64,000 bases of DNA from Diploscapter coronatus (lineage: Eukaryota > Nematoda > Chromadorea > Rhabditida > Rhabditidae): assembly GCA_964036155.1 (NCBI GenBank), contig OZ038423.1, positions 15,391,249-15,455,248 on the forward strand. The letters are read 5' to 3'. Position 1 is the first letter of the stretch; the number at the start of each line of letters is the position of its first letter. The notes under the pieces were generated by a model. It searched no databases. It was not told where the DNA came from and saw only the letters and a list, made by a program, of their open reading frames with translations. Positions 48,998 through 59,545 of this stretch are shown in pieces. Position numbers and translations under genes: made by a program.

Positions 48998-49723
48998 TCA
49001 AACAACGACTTTGTCGGAGCTGATGAATTTGGGATGAGTAGGTGCCTTGTTGTAGGCTGCGCCGATGCGAAGAGGGAATTCTTCAATATAGCAGGAGAGA
49101 CAGACGCAAACGCCGTTGGTGCTGCACACATACCCGTAGCAGCCCTGCAAAACATTCAAGATTCATTACATATTTTTGACATTTTAAGTAATATACGCAA
49201 TTTTATTTAAATAATCGGTATTCATAAAGAAATTTTAATGAAAGCGAAATTTTCCCTATTGGTGTGGTTCGTAAGAACATGTGAACAAAGTAAAAATGCA
49301 TCATCGGAATTTTATACATAATATATAAGGCTAGCTTACTCTTCGAGTGCATTCAGCACTGCAACTCGGTGCGCAGTTGGCTGAGTTCTCAGGTACAGAA
49401 GCTTTGCATCCTGAGCAGGCACAGGCGTTATCTGTGTTACAGTTTCCGGTGTCACAGCCCTACAAAAACACCATTAAAGTTATGAAATGCACACACAAAT
49501 TTTAGACAATTATATATATTAGAATAATTGCTAGAGATTTGAATGAAATGGTTTCAATCTTCGTTCAGATGTTCAAGCACGTGGCGCAAAAGCTTCTAGA
49601 CTGTTCTAAGATAATAGTAGAATTTACCTGTAGGTTACACGACAGAAGACATGACAGATTGCCTTTGGTTCCAATGGCGCAGCTCAATCCACTCGATCCA
49701 TCGGCCATCGTCGAGTGGAGCAT
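48998..49723 (-). CDS. Defensin-like gene A: two tandem eight-Cys CS-alpha-beta domains
   Basis: Exons 49723-49628, 49459-49340 and 49144-48998, all phase 0. Domain 1 spans exons 1-2: C-x8-C-x3-C-x4-C-x4-C-x5-C-x-C-x2-C (includes SCLLSCNLQ and CNTDNACACSGC). Domain 2 spans exons 2-3: C-x3-C-x3-C-x4-C-x4-C-x5-C-x-C-x2-C (CAPSCSAEC, then GCYGYVC and CVCLSC). The C-x3-C...C-x-C core is the CS-alpha-beta signature of defensins and related antimicrobial or toxin-like peptides, and an intron interrupts each domain at the same place. A 30-residue tail follows. The first in-frame Met is at 49721-49723. A hydrophobic FLTIFNFLAIS reading lies just upstream but behind a TAA at 49757-49759, so the signal-peptide start seems lost or misread. 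Secretion is therefore uncertain. Paralogue of the gene at 50587-51025. Confidence 0.7.
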
Positions 49724-49749
49724 CGAAATAGCGAGGAAGTTAAAAATGG

Positions 49750-49849
49750 TTAAGAATTAAATCCTGTTGAGCACTATCAAGTAAGCGGAAGTTAGTTGCG
49801 TGTAGGCGTGCGTCTCTCGAAGGTTACCTCAAACTTGGGTAATTAAACC
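49750..49849 (-). ncRNA. sl1: SL1 spliced-leader RNA gene candidate
   Basis: Positions 49849-49828 (minus) match the canonical 22-nt nematode SL1 exactly (begins GGTTTAATTACC, ends AAGTTTGAG), and the next bases GTAACC give the splice donor. TTACC in the leader pairs with GGTAA at the donor, as in stem-loop I of SL RNAs. An Sm-like site (CATTTTTAAC) lies about 100 nt downstream, later than usual. A CCACTCGA...TCGAGTGG hairpin after it falls inside exon 1 of defensin-like gene A. The 3' end is a guess. It could be a functional SL RNA gene, a diverged copy, or a leader captured upstream of gene A. No 5S rRNA gene is adjacent. Confidence 0.6.
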
Positions 49850-50586
49850 TTTTATTTAATTTAAAAGAAAAATCAATAAAAAAGTATACAGGGAAATGTG
49901 TTGAGGAGTAGGCAAGCTGCCCTTTATTTCTCGGCAGAAAGTGCGAGCAAGAGGCAAGCAGAAAAGAAAACATTTTTGGATAGAGTATGGATTCAAAAGG
50001 TCGCAATTCGCGACAGAAGTAGCAGCAGGCGAGGGTGATGAAGAAATTCATTGTCGAATTGATAAGATTGGAATCGTAGGTTTACGTATCTCATGACCAA
50101 CGCAAAAGTCCGCTCCTTATATACAATTTCAAGGCCAGCTTTGAACGTACAAAATAACAAATTTACAAAATCTGACTCTTGTTATCGCAGAGTTTGGACG
50201 ATTTCTCCTTCTTTCAATAGATGTGCCAGCTTGATCCAACTTCATATTTTGAAAACCTTTTGTCTTTTGCAATATTTCTTCCTTCTCCGGGTCCGTTATC
50301 ATTCGATTTTGCGTTATCAGCAAGTTTGACTATTGTTGCTCACTTCCCAACAGTTCAATTTGATAATGCATCATTAACGTTATTTGTTTATTATCGTATG
50401 AATCACATTTAAATATGTAGGTAAGTATAGATTATGAACATAAACAAGTTTTTTTAATAATCAAAATCTTTACAATATTTAAACGAATATTTTTGTTAAC
50501 AGTGTTCATGAAAACAGTAAAGAAATAAAATAAATGATCGTTATTGACAGAACTATTTTAGCAATGTCGTTTAGTTTGACAAATCT
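49850..50586. other. Intergenic between SL1 sequence and defensin-like gene B
   Basis: Should contain any SL RNA promoter (upstream of 49849 on the minus strand) and the 3' region of gene B. AT-rich, with purine-rich DNA at 49920-50000. No recognisable PSE, 5S rRNA gene or coding exon. Confidence 0.45.
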
Positions 50587-51025
50587 TTATCGGCATTGTG
50601 AACAATAACACTTCAAGCCAAAACACATTGACTCGAAGCATCCCTGAAATTGTTTGATGCTCTAATTTTATAAACTATCTGCGTACTCTTCCCATGCAGT
50701 CACTATTGCAACTGGACAAGTCGCAGTCGTCTGCATCGAAAGACGTTTGATTGGCTGCTGATTGAAGCGGAATAGTGTCTTGAGCCGTTTCTACTTGCTT
50801 AGCTGTTTCCAGTTGTGGACACATGTTGCAGTAGCATTTGTCTTCCGCGCAAAAACCTTCTTCGCACTTCTGAGAACGTTATAAATCGATTTAGTCAAAA
50901 TCAAAATGTTATTTGGATACCAAATTGAAACAGCGAGAAAAGCAAGCTGATCGATCGCAATCTCCTTCGATGCCAGATACCAAGCATGCGAAGAAAATAG
51001 TCAAGAAGACGACTTTGCTTGACAT
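50587..51025 (-). CDS. Defensin-like gene B: signal peptide plus two eight-Cys CS-alpha-beta domains
   Basis: Exons 51025-50921, 50869-50687 and 50643-50587, all phase 0, the same intron layout as gene A. The signal peptide is MSSKVVFLTIFFACLVSGIE. Domain 1 begins at CDRSACFSRC and continues CEEGFCAEDKCYCNMC (C-x4-C-x3-C-x4-C-x4-C-x4-C-x-C-x2-C). A Gln/Ala/Asp linker leads to domain 2, which begins CDLSSCNSDC and is completed by exon 3, GCFESMCFGLKCYCSQC, with identical spacing. Without exon 3 the frame would stop right after the GR in exon 2, so a one-exon-short model would wrongly look truncated. The donor before exon 3 (GTACGC) is weak. A repeat element begins 3 bp upstream of the ATG. Likely a secreted antimicrobial-type peptide, but activity is not shown by sequence. 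Confidence 0.75.
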
Positions 51026-51028
51026 TGT

Positions 51029-52703
51029 TTAAGAGTGAATGTCAGCAAAAACCAAAGTCTTAACAAAGAGGCATAAACAGGGGTCCGTCGATTTGGCTAA
51101 TTTTCATATATCTTGTTCAGTTTTTCATGCTGATTCTCATGGTGCTATTCGTTGTTCATAAAAATGATCGTATGCAGGATTACGGTAGCTTCAAGTTTTG
51201 ACAAATTCGACCTCGGGAAAAAATTCACAACTTTCTTATTTCTGAACCAAATCGAGCGGGGTTTTCAGCATTGGATAGCCCATGAAAAACTCTACAAATA
51301 ATGTAACTACGACCACCTGCTACCATCAATAATTTCCCGCCAAAAATTAAATTTCTGAAAATGTGAGAAAATGCAACCCTGACCAACTGCAGTTTTTCGC
51401 GTTTTTGACCCCATCAATGTCTTGGGAAACAGGCTGGAAATGGCCTTATTTTGTAGAGAATTTAATTCTGAGTAAAAATATGTAACTTTTTAGAAAAAAT
51501 AAGGGGACCCCGGAGGTCAAATAAACCGCCGAATGCATAAAATGAAGATAATTTTCATGAAAGAGAATTTCAAAAATTCATAGCTTTCTGTGTATGCACA
51601 TTCTAGAATCAGTTCTAGAACAAAAATTGATCAACTTAAAGAGCTCTACAAGATTTCATGGAAAACTCCGACGTTAACTCACATTACGCATGTAAACACA
51701 GTACGGGTATATATGGTAACTTTTCCCGCCAAAAATTGCTTTAAACGTTCCCTTGTTATTTTTACATTATTCTACTACTCAAGATCTACAAAATAAAAAA
51801 ATAATCATGAAATTTGGTGTGAAATACAGGGAGATATGATTTTTTGAAAAATTGTACTAAAAAGCATAATGCTGAATTTGACCGTCGTACTTCAAAAAAT
51901 TCTAGAGCCCTAACAGTAATAATTCTGGAGTTGGTCCTGGAACAAAAGTTGTTCATCATATCCACCTACGCAATATACTGAAAGGATGAATTTTTACAAC
52001 GTCATTTACGCGTAAACGCAGTACGGATTGAAAAGTCCGCAATAAGTGTGCATTTCTGCAGAAATGGATATTTTTTAAAAAATTCTTATTTTACTTCCTG
52101 ATAATCTAGAGACTAAATGTTGCTCAATAAAAAAAGAATTGTCGAATTTGGTTCAGAAATAAGAAAGTTATGGGGGATCAAAGTTATCACTCTATATAGA
52201 ATGTACTGGTTTTACACATTCAGGCAGTTTTTTCACCCCCGGGGAGCTCATATTTTTTCACGAATCTTATATAGTTTTATTCAGAATTGAATGGGCTTTC
52301 AAATAAGCCTATTTCCAGCCTGTTCCCCAAGACATCGATGGGGTGAAAATCGCGAAAAACCGTCGTCGGCCAGGGTCACTTTTTCGAAAATTAATTTTTT
52401 GGCGGGAAGCTATTGATGGTAGCAGGTGATCGTAGTTACATTATTTGTAGAGTTTTTCATGGGCTATCCAATGCTGAAAACCCCGCTCGATTTGGTTCAG
52501 AAATAAGAAAGTTGTGAATTTTTTCCCGAGGTCGGATTTGTCAAAACTTGAAGCTACCGTAATCCTGCATACGATAATTTTGATGAACAACGAATAGCAC
52601 CATGAGAATCAGCATGAAAAACTGAACAATATATGTGAAAATCAGCCAAATCGACGGACCCCTGGAAACACTGACTTTGGTCCTTCCTGACAATCACTCT
52701 TAA
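51029..52703. mobile_element. 1.7-kb TTAA-flanked foldback element with about 410-bp inverted repeats
   Basis: Both ends read TTAA then GAGTGAATGTCAG/GAGTGATTGTCAG in inverse orientation. The arms (51029 to about 51445, and about 52290 to 52703) match at roughly 85-90% by eye, for example GGGGTCCGTCGATTTGGCT and GCATTGGATAGCCCATGAAA. The centre holds short internal repeats (CATTCTAGAAT..., ACAAAAGTTGTTCA...) and no transposase. TTAA at the ends fits piggyBac-type insertion. Further copies lie at 59746-60901 and 62340-62806. Confidence 0.85.
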
Positions 52704-53933
52704 GTGTAGAAGATAGTTAGCCTAATTAGAATATCGATTTGACATTTTTCCGGGTCATTCGGTATGCTACTGATCTTTTTAAAATCCGGGGCTACTTTTA
52801 CAAATTGCCAAAAATAGTAGGCTATTCCCAATTATTGTATGAATTACTATACGAAATTTCTAAAGAAAATTCGAAATTTTACATAATATTGGCAAAAATA
52901 TGCTAAATTTAAAAATTATAAGTCGTGACTTTATTTCTAGATTATTTTTGCTTCAAAAATAGGTGCCTTCTTTTCCAGGTTGCGAAATCGCACTAAGCTA
53001 TATCGACCAAATTGTCACTTTTAAGAGTAGAATATTCCATATCCAGACATTCAAAGAAAAGCTACCATTTTGACATTGAAATTAGATGATTACAACGAGG
53101 AAGATTGAATAGCAATCAGTTTGGATGATTTAGCTGAATATTTGAATGAAGTTAAAATGGTTTCCTGTATAACTCATCCATTGTGACCGTTATCAAGGCT
53201 CTTAGTATAAGGTTAGGATAGGGTTTGGTAGGCATAATATTGCTTCTGTGTAATTAGTCCATCGATTAGGGGGTTTAGACTATTGAAATGATCTCGACCC
53301 TATCCTAGTAGAGTAATGCAAATGAGTGAATGGGTGAATTGTATAAGACCTGTTACGATCATGAATTTCACTACGTTATGCTATGACTTGGGATATAGCA
53401 AGATAAGAGTATTTTCTATCAGTTAAGAATATTTAGCTAAATGTGCTCGAAATTCTGAGTCTATGATCACCCTACCTATATCCTATACACGTAGGCCATT
53501 AGTTTTGACAGGTGTGTCTATCTACTACTTGTATCCGTCTGTTTGTGTTATTATCTTTCATAGAAAGTCGTTGGAATGCTTTAGAATCTAGATTCTTTGC
53601 GATTTTGGCGCAATTGGTAAAAACCTCTGGCCTTTTATAGTTCGGTTACCCCTACGGTCTATTTAAGAGCCGAAATAACTTAATGGGCATCATTCATAGT
53701 AGAAAAAATAGTGGGCGTCCTTTGCAGTGGGCGTCCTGGGCGTCCGGGCGTCCTTTACGACAGGCCTTTTAGTCTGATAAAAATTGTGTAGCATCAATTT
53801 AATAGTTTCATTTTCCTCTCTTCAGTGATCAACTTCAAATTTATTAATTGCCAACTTTCTCATTCAATCAATACTCTCTTACTATTCCATTTTTAAACAA
53901 TACTCTGGTAATTGTTTAGGTCTCTTGGCAAAG
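52704..53933. other. AT-rich intergenic DNA with a GGGCGTCC mini-repeat
   Basis: No convincing exon found. At 53713-53753 the octamer GGGCGTCC occurs four times within 41 bp, a GC-rich island in AT-rich surroundings. The preceding 53590-53690 may be a decayed repeat. Function unknown. Confidence 0.5.
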
Positions 53934-55247
53934 ATGTTGGCCAAGTTACCAGTCGAAATTATTTTGTTGAGCTGCGAATATCTCGAATTCAAAGAGATGG
54001 GACAATTGGCTTGAACTAAAAATCGAATGATGAAAACCGTCAAAAATATCAACCGATGGCGCTCGAAAGGAAATTTATATTCTATCGTAAGCAAATATTC
54101 TTTATATGAACGAAAATTAATTAGTATTTAGTACAATATGGAAAGGACGGAATTGCGGAAGGAAGAATTTGTCTGTTTGATTCGCATACTAATTCTGTTG
54201 ATTACATGGCTAAATTTACTCAATATTTACGAGCACATGAAGTAGCGACTACAAAAGATACAGTAGATTATTTTATTTGGCATTGCCAATTTTGTAAATT
54301 TTAGATTTTTGCATTAAATTCTTTTGAAGAACTATTTGAAATCTTCGATCTGAATACTCGACAAGTCACTAGAGGTTACTTTATAAATAGCCAATAGATT
54401 AGCTTAATTTTACTGCATTCTTTGTAGGACCAGATCCTCCTGAATGGCGTAAGCATTCATCTATCGCTTATTACAAGGATAAATTATATTATTTGGATGG
54501 ATGGGATTATAAATCAAATGAGTACACCAATCGCGTTGATGTAAAATAAGTGATCATTGCATAAACAACTTTTCTCTAGATTTTTGCAAATGGACGATGG
54601 GGAACTGGACCTGCATTTCCTATTCCAACTGGTCCTGCTCAATCAACAATATGCAATGGGCTATTATATGGTTTGTTTTTGCAAAATAGGCACAATTTTA
54701 ATTGAAATATGCAGTTATTGATGGATATGTAAGTCAAAAGATATTTCGGTTATCAGACGATAAACAAAAATGGACTGAAATGGGATAAAATGGAGAAGAT
54801 CGAAGAGATTTTGCAGTTGCATCGTTGAATGGAAAAATTTATATAACTGGAGGAGGGGAAAGATAAACTTTAAAATCGAATCCTTCAATTTTTAAAAATT
54901 TAGTAATGGTGAAGTGCTCAAATTCGGTTTGTGCTTCGATGCTTCCGCTCCTGTTGACAGTCGAATTTCTCGAATCGCTGATATGAATTATGCAAGATAT
55001 GATCATTCGCTTGTTGTCGCCAATGGAAAGTTGTATGCAATTGGAGTGAAAAATTATTCAAATCAACTATTTAAAATGTTCTAATTGCAGATCAAACGAC
55101 TATCCTGGAATATGCAAAGCAATTGAGGAATACGATCCGGCGCTAAATGGATGGAAAGTCGTAGGCGAAATTCTGAATGGGATTTCTGACAATGAAAGCT
55201 CTAATGAGGATAGTTATGATGATTACAGTTCTTATAATGAAGGCTGA
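53934..55247 (+). pseudogene. F-box/kelch-repeat pseudogene
   Basis: Opens with an F-box, MLAKLPVEIILLSCEYLEFK, in which an in-frame TGA (54012-54014) falls where the F-box normally continues. The frame resumes as NRMMKTVKNINRW. Through short introns it then gives kelch-like blades: GRICLFDSHTNSVDYM, FEELFEIFDLNTRQV, SSIAYYKDKLYYLDGWDY, GLLYVIDGY, WTEMG (then TAA, 54786-54788), FAVASLNGKIYITGGG, DHSLVVANGKLYAIGG, and YDPALNGWKVVGE. An acidic tail ends DDYSSYNEG. The junction near 54865 lacks a GT donor. F-box/kelch proteins are substrate receptors of SCF ubiquitin ligases. Two in-frame stops plus a lost donor indicate a dying copy. The blades themselves are well preserved, so inactivation looks recent, or the stops are assembly errors. 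Confidence 0.75.
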
Positions 55248-55405
55248 GTATTACTGATTCCAAAACTTTACTATCAACAATTATTTTCACCTTTATTCGA
55301 TTATTTCTCTGATTCCAAAATCGATTTATAAATGAGTATCGAATGGAATTGACAATATGTAAAGCATAGCAGTGAAATTATCGTCTAATTGAACCCATTC
55401 GATAT

Positions 55406-55736
55406 TGTTAGAGGCTCACCTCTATTAAACTCACTATATCTCTCACATCTCTCCTCATACACTCTTTTCCCCCTTCATGCCAGTGCCGCCTAACGGACAC
55501 TGTTCACTCTTTAGATATCTATGATTCTCTAGTTATATTGTTCTCTCATAAACCACTTCCAAACCACACCCACTCTCTACAGCCTTTAAATAGTCAGTCT
55601 ACCCTCCATTCTCCTGACTTCGGCAGTTCTTCTTCATCCTGCTCATCTCCCGTTGTTCAGTTCACTTGTGCTTCTTAATAAACCTATTCTGAAGTCACAA
55701 GTCTACTCGCAGGCCTAAAGGGGGGTGCCCACAACA
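55406..55736. mobile_element. Solo LTR with 5-bp target duplication
   Basis: A 331-bp block starting TGTTAGAGGC and ending GCCCACAACA (TGTT...AACA ends). It is flanked by GATAT at 55401-55405 and 55737-55741. Inside it has TTTAAATAG (TATA-like) and TTAATAAA (polyadenylation), in that order, as an LTR should. No internal retrotransposon sequence remains. The 5-bp duplication fits BEL/Pao or gypsy elements. The C-rich composition differs from the neighbourhood. Confidence 0.9.
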
Positions 55737-56210
55737 GATATTTAATGAAGGATCGTTGTTCATTATTTCAAACATTTCAATTCTAATATTTCTTTACTCA
55801 ATCTTCCGCATTTATTTGTCACTATAGAGTTTATTTCTCTAATAAAAATTAATTTTCTTAAATCTGAGCATGCAAGAAACTATCACGAGTTTTGAATAAA
55901 ATGGAATAATAATCAGATGGTGTACTTATCAGTCTCAAATGCAGAAACATTCTACTATTTATTACAACACTTCGATATGTCATAAATCGCTAGGACAACA
56001 CTCAGAGTGCTGACGAATATTTTCCCATAGCAGTCCATTTCATTACCTAAATCGCAGTTGTCATACCAACCAACGATATACATAAGATTCGTTGGTTTTA
56101 ATGATACCTTATCCCATTGCTGCCAGGTGTTTATACAATTTTTCTGAATTTTATATTTTACAACCCCTATTGATCTCATAAAATGTTCTGCCATACCGGT
56201 AAAATATAAT

Positions 56211-56882
56211 TAGAGGGCGCAAGTGGGGTTCGGATTTGTAAAGACCCGGGCATAAAACTGATACCATAAGATCCCTGTATTTTGCATAGTCTGATACAAT
56301 TTACCATTAAAAATGATTAAGTGCAAAACTACGGCCTTCAGAAAGTATCGTCAAATTTTCCACTTTTTTAAAAAAATTTTTCGCCCTCTCATTTTATGGT
56401 ATAAATTAGCATGAATGAGATTCGTATGATTTCCTTTGAAGTGATTTCATTCTTGGAGAAAAATGAGCAAATAACTAATGCTAATGTTTTCAAATGAGCG
56501 CATATTCAATTTTTTACTGAAGAAAATGGGTAAATTTGGCCGTATTCGACATGTGGCATGGGTCCTAGAAGCATGATTTTGATCGGAAAATGATCGCAAG
56601 GTTCTAAAGTTTTATAATCCGTTGGAAAGTTGAATAAAAGTGACTTGTAAACGAACGAAATTATGATATTCTATGATTTTTGGACCATTCAAGTCAATCT
56701 TTCAAGGTTTAGGTACACTTTCATGATTTGGTACCTTAGACAAAGTTTTCAATCGTTGCATTCCCCCACAACATTGTAAGCCCAATTTTCTCTAGGATCT
56801 GTCCATAACAGGATAAATGGCAGAGGCGAAAAATTTCTCTTTGAGACTTGGTTCATAATTTTGGCACTACCTGCGCCCTCTA
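56211..56882. mobile_element. MITE with TAGAGGGCGC ends
   Basis: 672 bp bounded by TAGAGGGCGCAAGTG and its inverse CTACCTGCGCCCTCTA. The terminal TA on each side is compatible with a Tc1/mariner TA duplication. No frame of note inside. Confidence 0.75.
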
Positions 56883-57321
56883 TACATATGTCAAAATTGC
56901 TTAGTATAAAATATAATTAAATCCCTATATGTGTATTTGATTATACCTTTTGAATTCTTCAGAAGATAGACATAAAGTTCTGAGCTGTTAAAGGGGCAAA
57001 TTGTACGACATTTTACTCAGCATTTCGAACGCATTAATCAATGTGGTTGAGGGGAGCAAACAATTCTACGAGTTAAAACGCCATAGAAACAGCTGCATTT
57101 CACCTTTCCATCTACGCTCTTTTTATAGGAGCAATATCTTTACGTTTATCACCTGTCTGAAAAATAATATGAACATAGAAAAGGTTAAGAGATATTCTTT
57201 GTAAAACGTTTCTTCATTAACTTCTAGGCTCTGCGTTTTGTAACACCACCATTTTATTTTGATGTTTAAATTTTAAAATTGCAGGAAGTTCTATCATTTC
57301 TATCTACAGCTACCTTGAAAA

Positions 57322-59545
57322 ATGTCTGTAAGTAATGAATCCTTGATCTTATTCCCAAAAATTACAATGATATTTCAGGAATCTCGCTTTCTCTGTTTTA
57401 CAACGAGAGTTAGTTGAATGATAATCAACCTTAGAATTTATTTGAGATGATAATTTTAGAGAGTCCTAGGTCATATCCTGCGTTTTCTTTTCTTCTACAG
57501 TGTGTCTTACGCCTATTTTACAGTGAATTGCGAAAAAGAATATCTTAGAGATCTCTGGGCATTTTCGGTCATGGTAAAATTTTAATTCAACATATGCCTT
57601 CTAAAATGCAGACGAATAATTTAGGCCGTATTTGCATTAGTGCTTAACCTAAGCGACTGCGCGTATGTGAAAAATCCTAAACTCATGCTTATTAGAACGG
57701 TAGTTGCGGTGAGTATATGATCAAACATAATATTCTAAGGGTATTTATCGTCATCTTTCAGGGAATTGGCTCAACCATAATCGTCATTTTTATTACATTC
57801 AATGTTATAGGTATGTGTAGCTTCTTTTATTGTTTGAGAATGTTCACATAAAATTGCCTATCAGCCACTGTAAGTGCTCACTTCAGCATACATCCATACT
57901 GATGGAAAAGATCCAAGCTGGTTAGAAAATCTGGTTCCATACATTATCATTTCAGGAGGTGAGTCTTTAGAAAAAAAAAACCAATTTATTCACAATTTAG
58001 ATTTGTTTCTGGCTACTTACTTATTTTATAAATTGTGGAAATACGAGAAGGACAGGGTTGTTGACGGGTCGAAAAAATTCGACCCCGATCCGACCCGAAA
58101 TTTCGGATCGGGGTCAACATCCTTGGAGAAGGATCACAAAGATGTTCTGAGAAGCGAAGCACGATCTATCTCACGCTTGCGAATTAGAGTCTGTTATTTT
58201 GTAATTAACCATAGTAATATTTTTTACATTTCATAAAACTAGTCATTCTAAGGAACGCATTAATGTAAAATTTGTATTTATTTGACTTGTTCCAACTTTT
58301 TTCAAGCTCTTGAAAAATAATTAGAGTTCGTGCTTAGCACGAGAAAAGTCGCACTTTAAATGCGAAAAATACCACCACAGATTCGACAGCTAAATGTTTA
58401 TTTTCAGGTGGCCATCTGTGCTACGATGGGAACCATTTTCGTCCTTTTCGTCGTGAAAGGTGCCTTGTGGTATGCAAACTCTCAAGATCCTATCGACATA
58501 CCACCGTTATCGGAAAATGCTACGATGCGTGAACGGCATGACAGGGAGACGCTGAGCAATGACGGAATTACCATCAAACTGACTATCCAAACTGTTTTTT
58601 TGGTAAGTTAATTTTACAGGATAAGTTCAAACTTAGCTTATCAAACCACGAAATTGGCGATTTACTTGCGAGGTTTGAAAATCAAAAAGCTTTTTTCAAG
58701 CAACATATTTTATTATGTAATTTTTTCCGATAATCATGACTTGAAAGTGTACATTCCAAACGGATTCTATATTTACTTATTCATGAAACCATGGAACAGA
58801 CAGGGTGGTACATAAATATGGAAACGCTTTTTGGGAAATGATATTTCTGTTCTAGTAAATTGAAAACTATCTGTATTTGGTATTTTCGAAATCCGCGTCT
58901 CGTGATTAATAAATATACGAAGTTTCATAAATTTTCTATAAGCTATTTTAAAGTTACCGTATCCCTTTTACCAAGCTATCTGCGTAAGCTTGAGCAAAAT
59001 GACACTTTTCCACCTTGTTTGAAGTAAGCAGGTGGATTAAAATAGTGAATAATAAAACCAGTAAAATCTAAAACTGATATTGGAATCATTATTTAATCTC
59101 AAACAATTGCTTGAAATCGGAGTTGACTTCATCTGAATTCTGTTGACGTCACAAGAACCGTAAAATATCGAAAGTCAACATCGAAAAAAAAAGCTCTGAT
59201 GCACCTATGAAGATAACACTGAACTCTTCTAAAATTCATTTAAATCAATTATTTTTCTTCTTGTCGTATTCTTTTGATTTGATTCCAAAATATAATGGGA
59301 GGATTTTCTGTGAATTTGTAAAATTAATGATTTTCTCATTACTAAAATATTTGCATCTCCCATATTTATGAGCCACCCTGTATGGAGCTTCTAAAATATT
59401 TTTAAAAAATACTTTATAATTAAATTTTAAATTTCACCTGCCCCTATAAAAATAAATTATCCATTTTTCAGCTTATTCTGTTCGCACTCACTTATGTTAA
59501 GATTATTTGGAGAGAACCATCTCAAGGGGCGGTCGCATTAATTCA
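57322..59545 (+). CDS. Multi-pass membrane protein, unrecognised family (3' end in gap)
   Basis: A possible start is ATG TCT at 57322, then GISLSLFYNE (to about 57411). A 10-nt microexon (57460-57469) restores phase into SYAYFTVNCEKEYLRDLWAF. Three or four hydrophobic helices follow: WAFSVMAVFALVLNLS, LIRTVVAGIGSTIIVIFITF, and (after AYIHTDGKDPSWLENLVPYI) AICATMGTIFVLFVVKGALW. Then comes a polar loop with NATMRERHDRE, and a last helix LILFALTYVKIIW at 59471, cut by the assembly gap at 59546. A four/five-TM protein with an extracellular-looking Asn/Asp loop, probably nematode-specific. The splice phase at 57959/58408 does not fit simply, so the model may miss an exon or the gene may be damaged. 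Two MITEs sit in its introns. Confidence 0.5.
58053..58125. mobile_element. 73-bp hAT-type MITE with 8-bp target duplication
   Basis: Ends CAGGGTTGTTGAC and GTCAACATCCTTG are near-inverse. Flanking GAGAAGGA at 58045-58052 and 58126-58133 is an exact 8-bp duplication. The interior repeats GGTCGAAAAAATTCGACC and GGATCGGGGTC-type palindromes. Confidence 0.85.
58801..59380. mobile_element. Mariner-like MITE (CAGGGTGG ends)
   Basis: Left end CAGGGTGGTACATAAATATG pairs with the inverse of the right end (CAGGGTGGCTCATAAATATG). TA follows the right end (59381-59382). CAGGGTGG...CATAA ends are common in mariner-type elements. The element lies in the last visible intron of the multi-pass protein gene. 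Confidence 0.8.

Noticed and set aside
55955..56194. 79-codon minus-strand frame with several Cys and Trp
   Set aside because: No start context, splice sites or recognisable domain. It may be a decayed gene but cannot be supported.
57001..57204. 67-codon frame upstream of the multi-pass gene
   Set aside because: No splice continuation and no domain. Probably non-coding.
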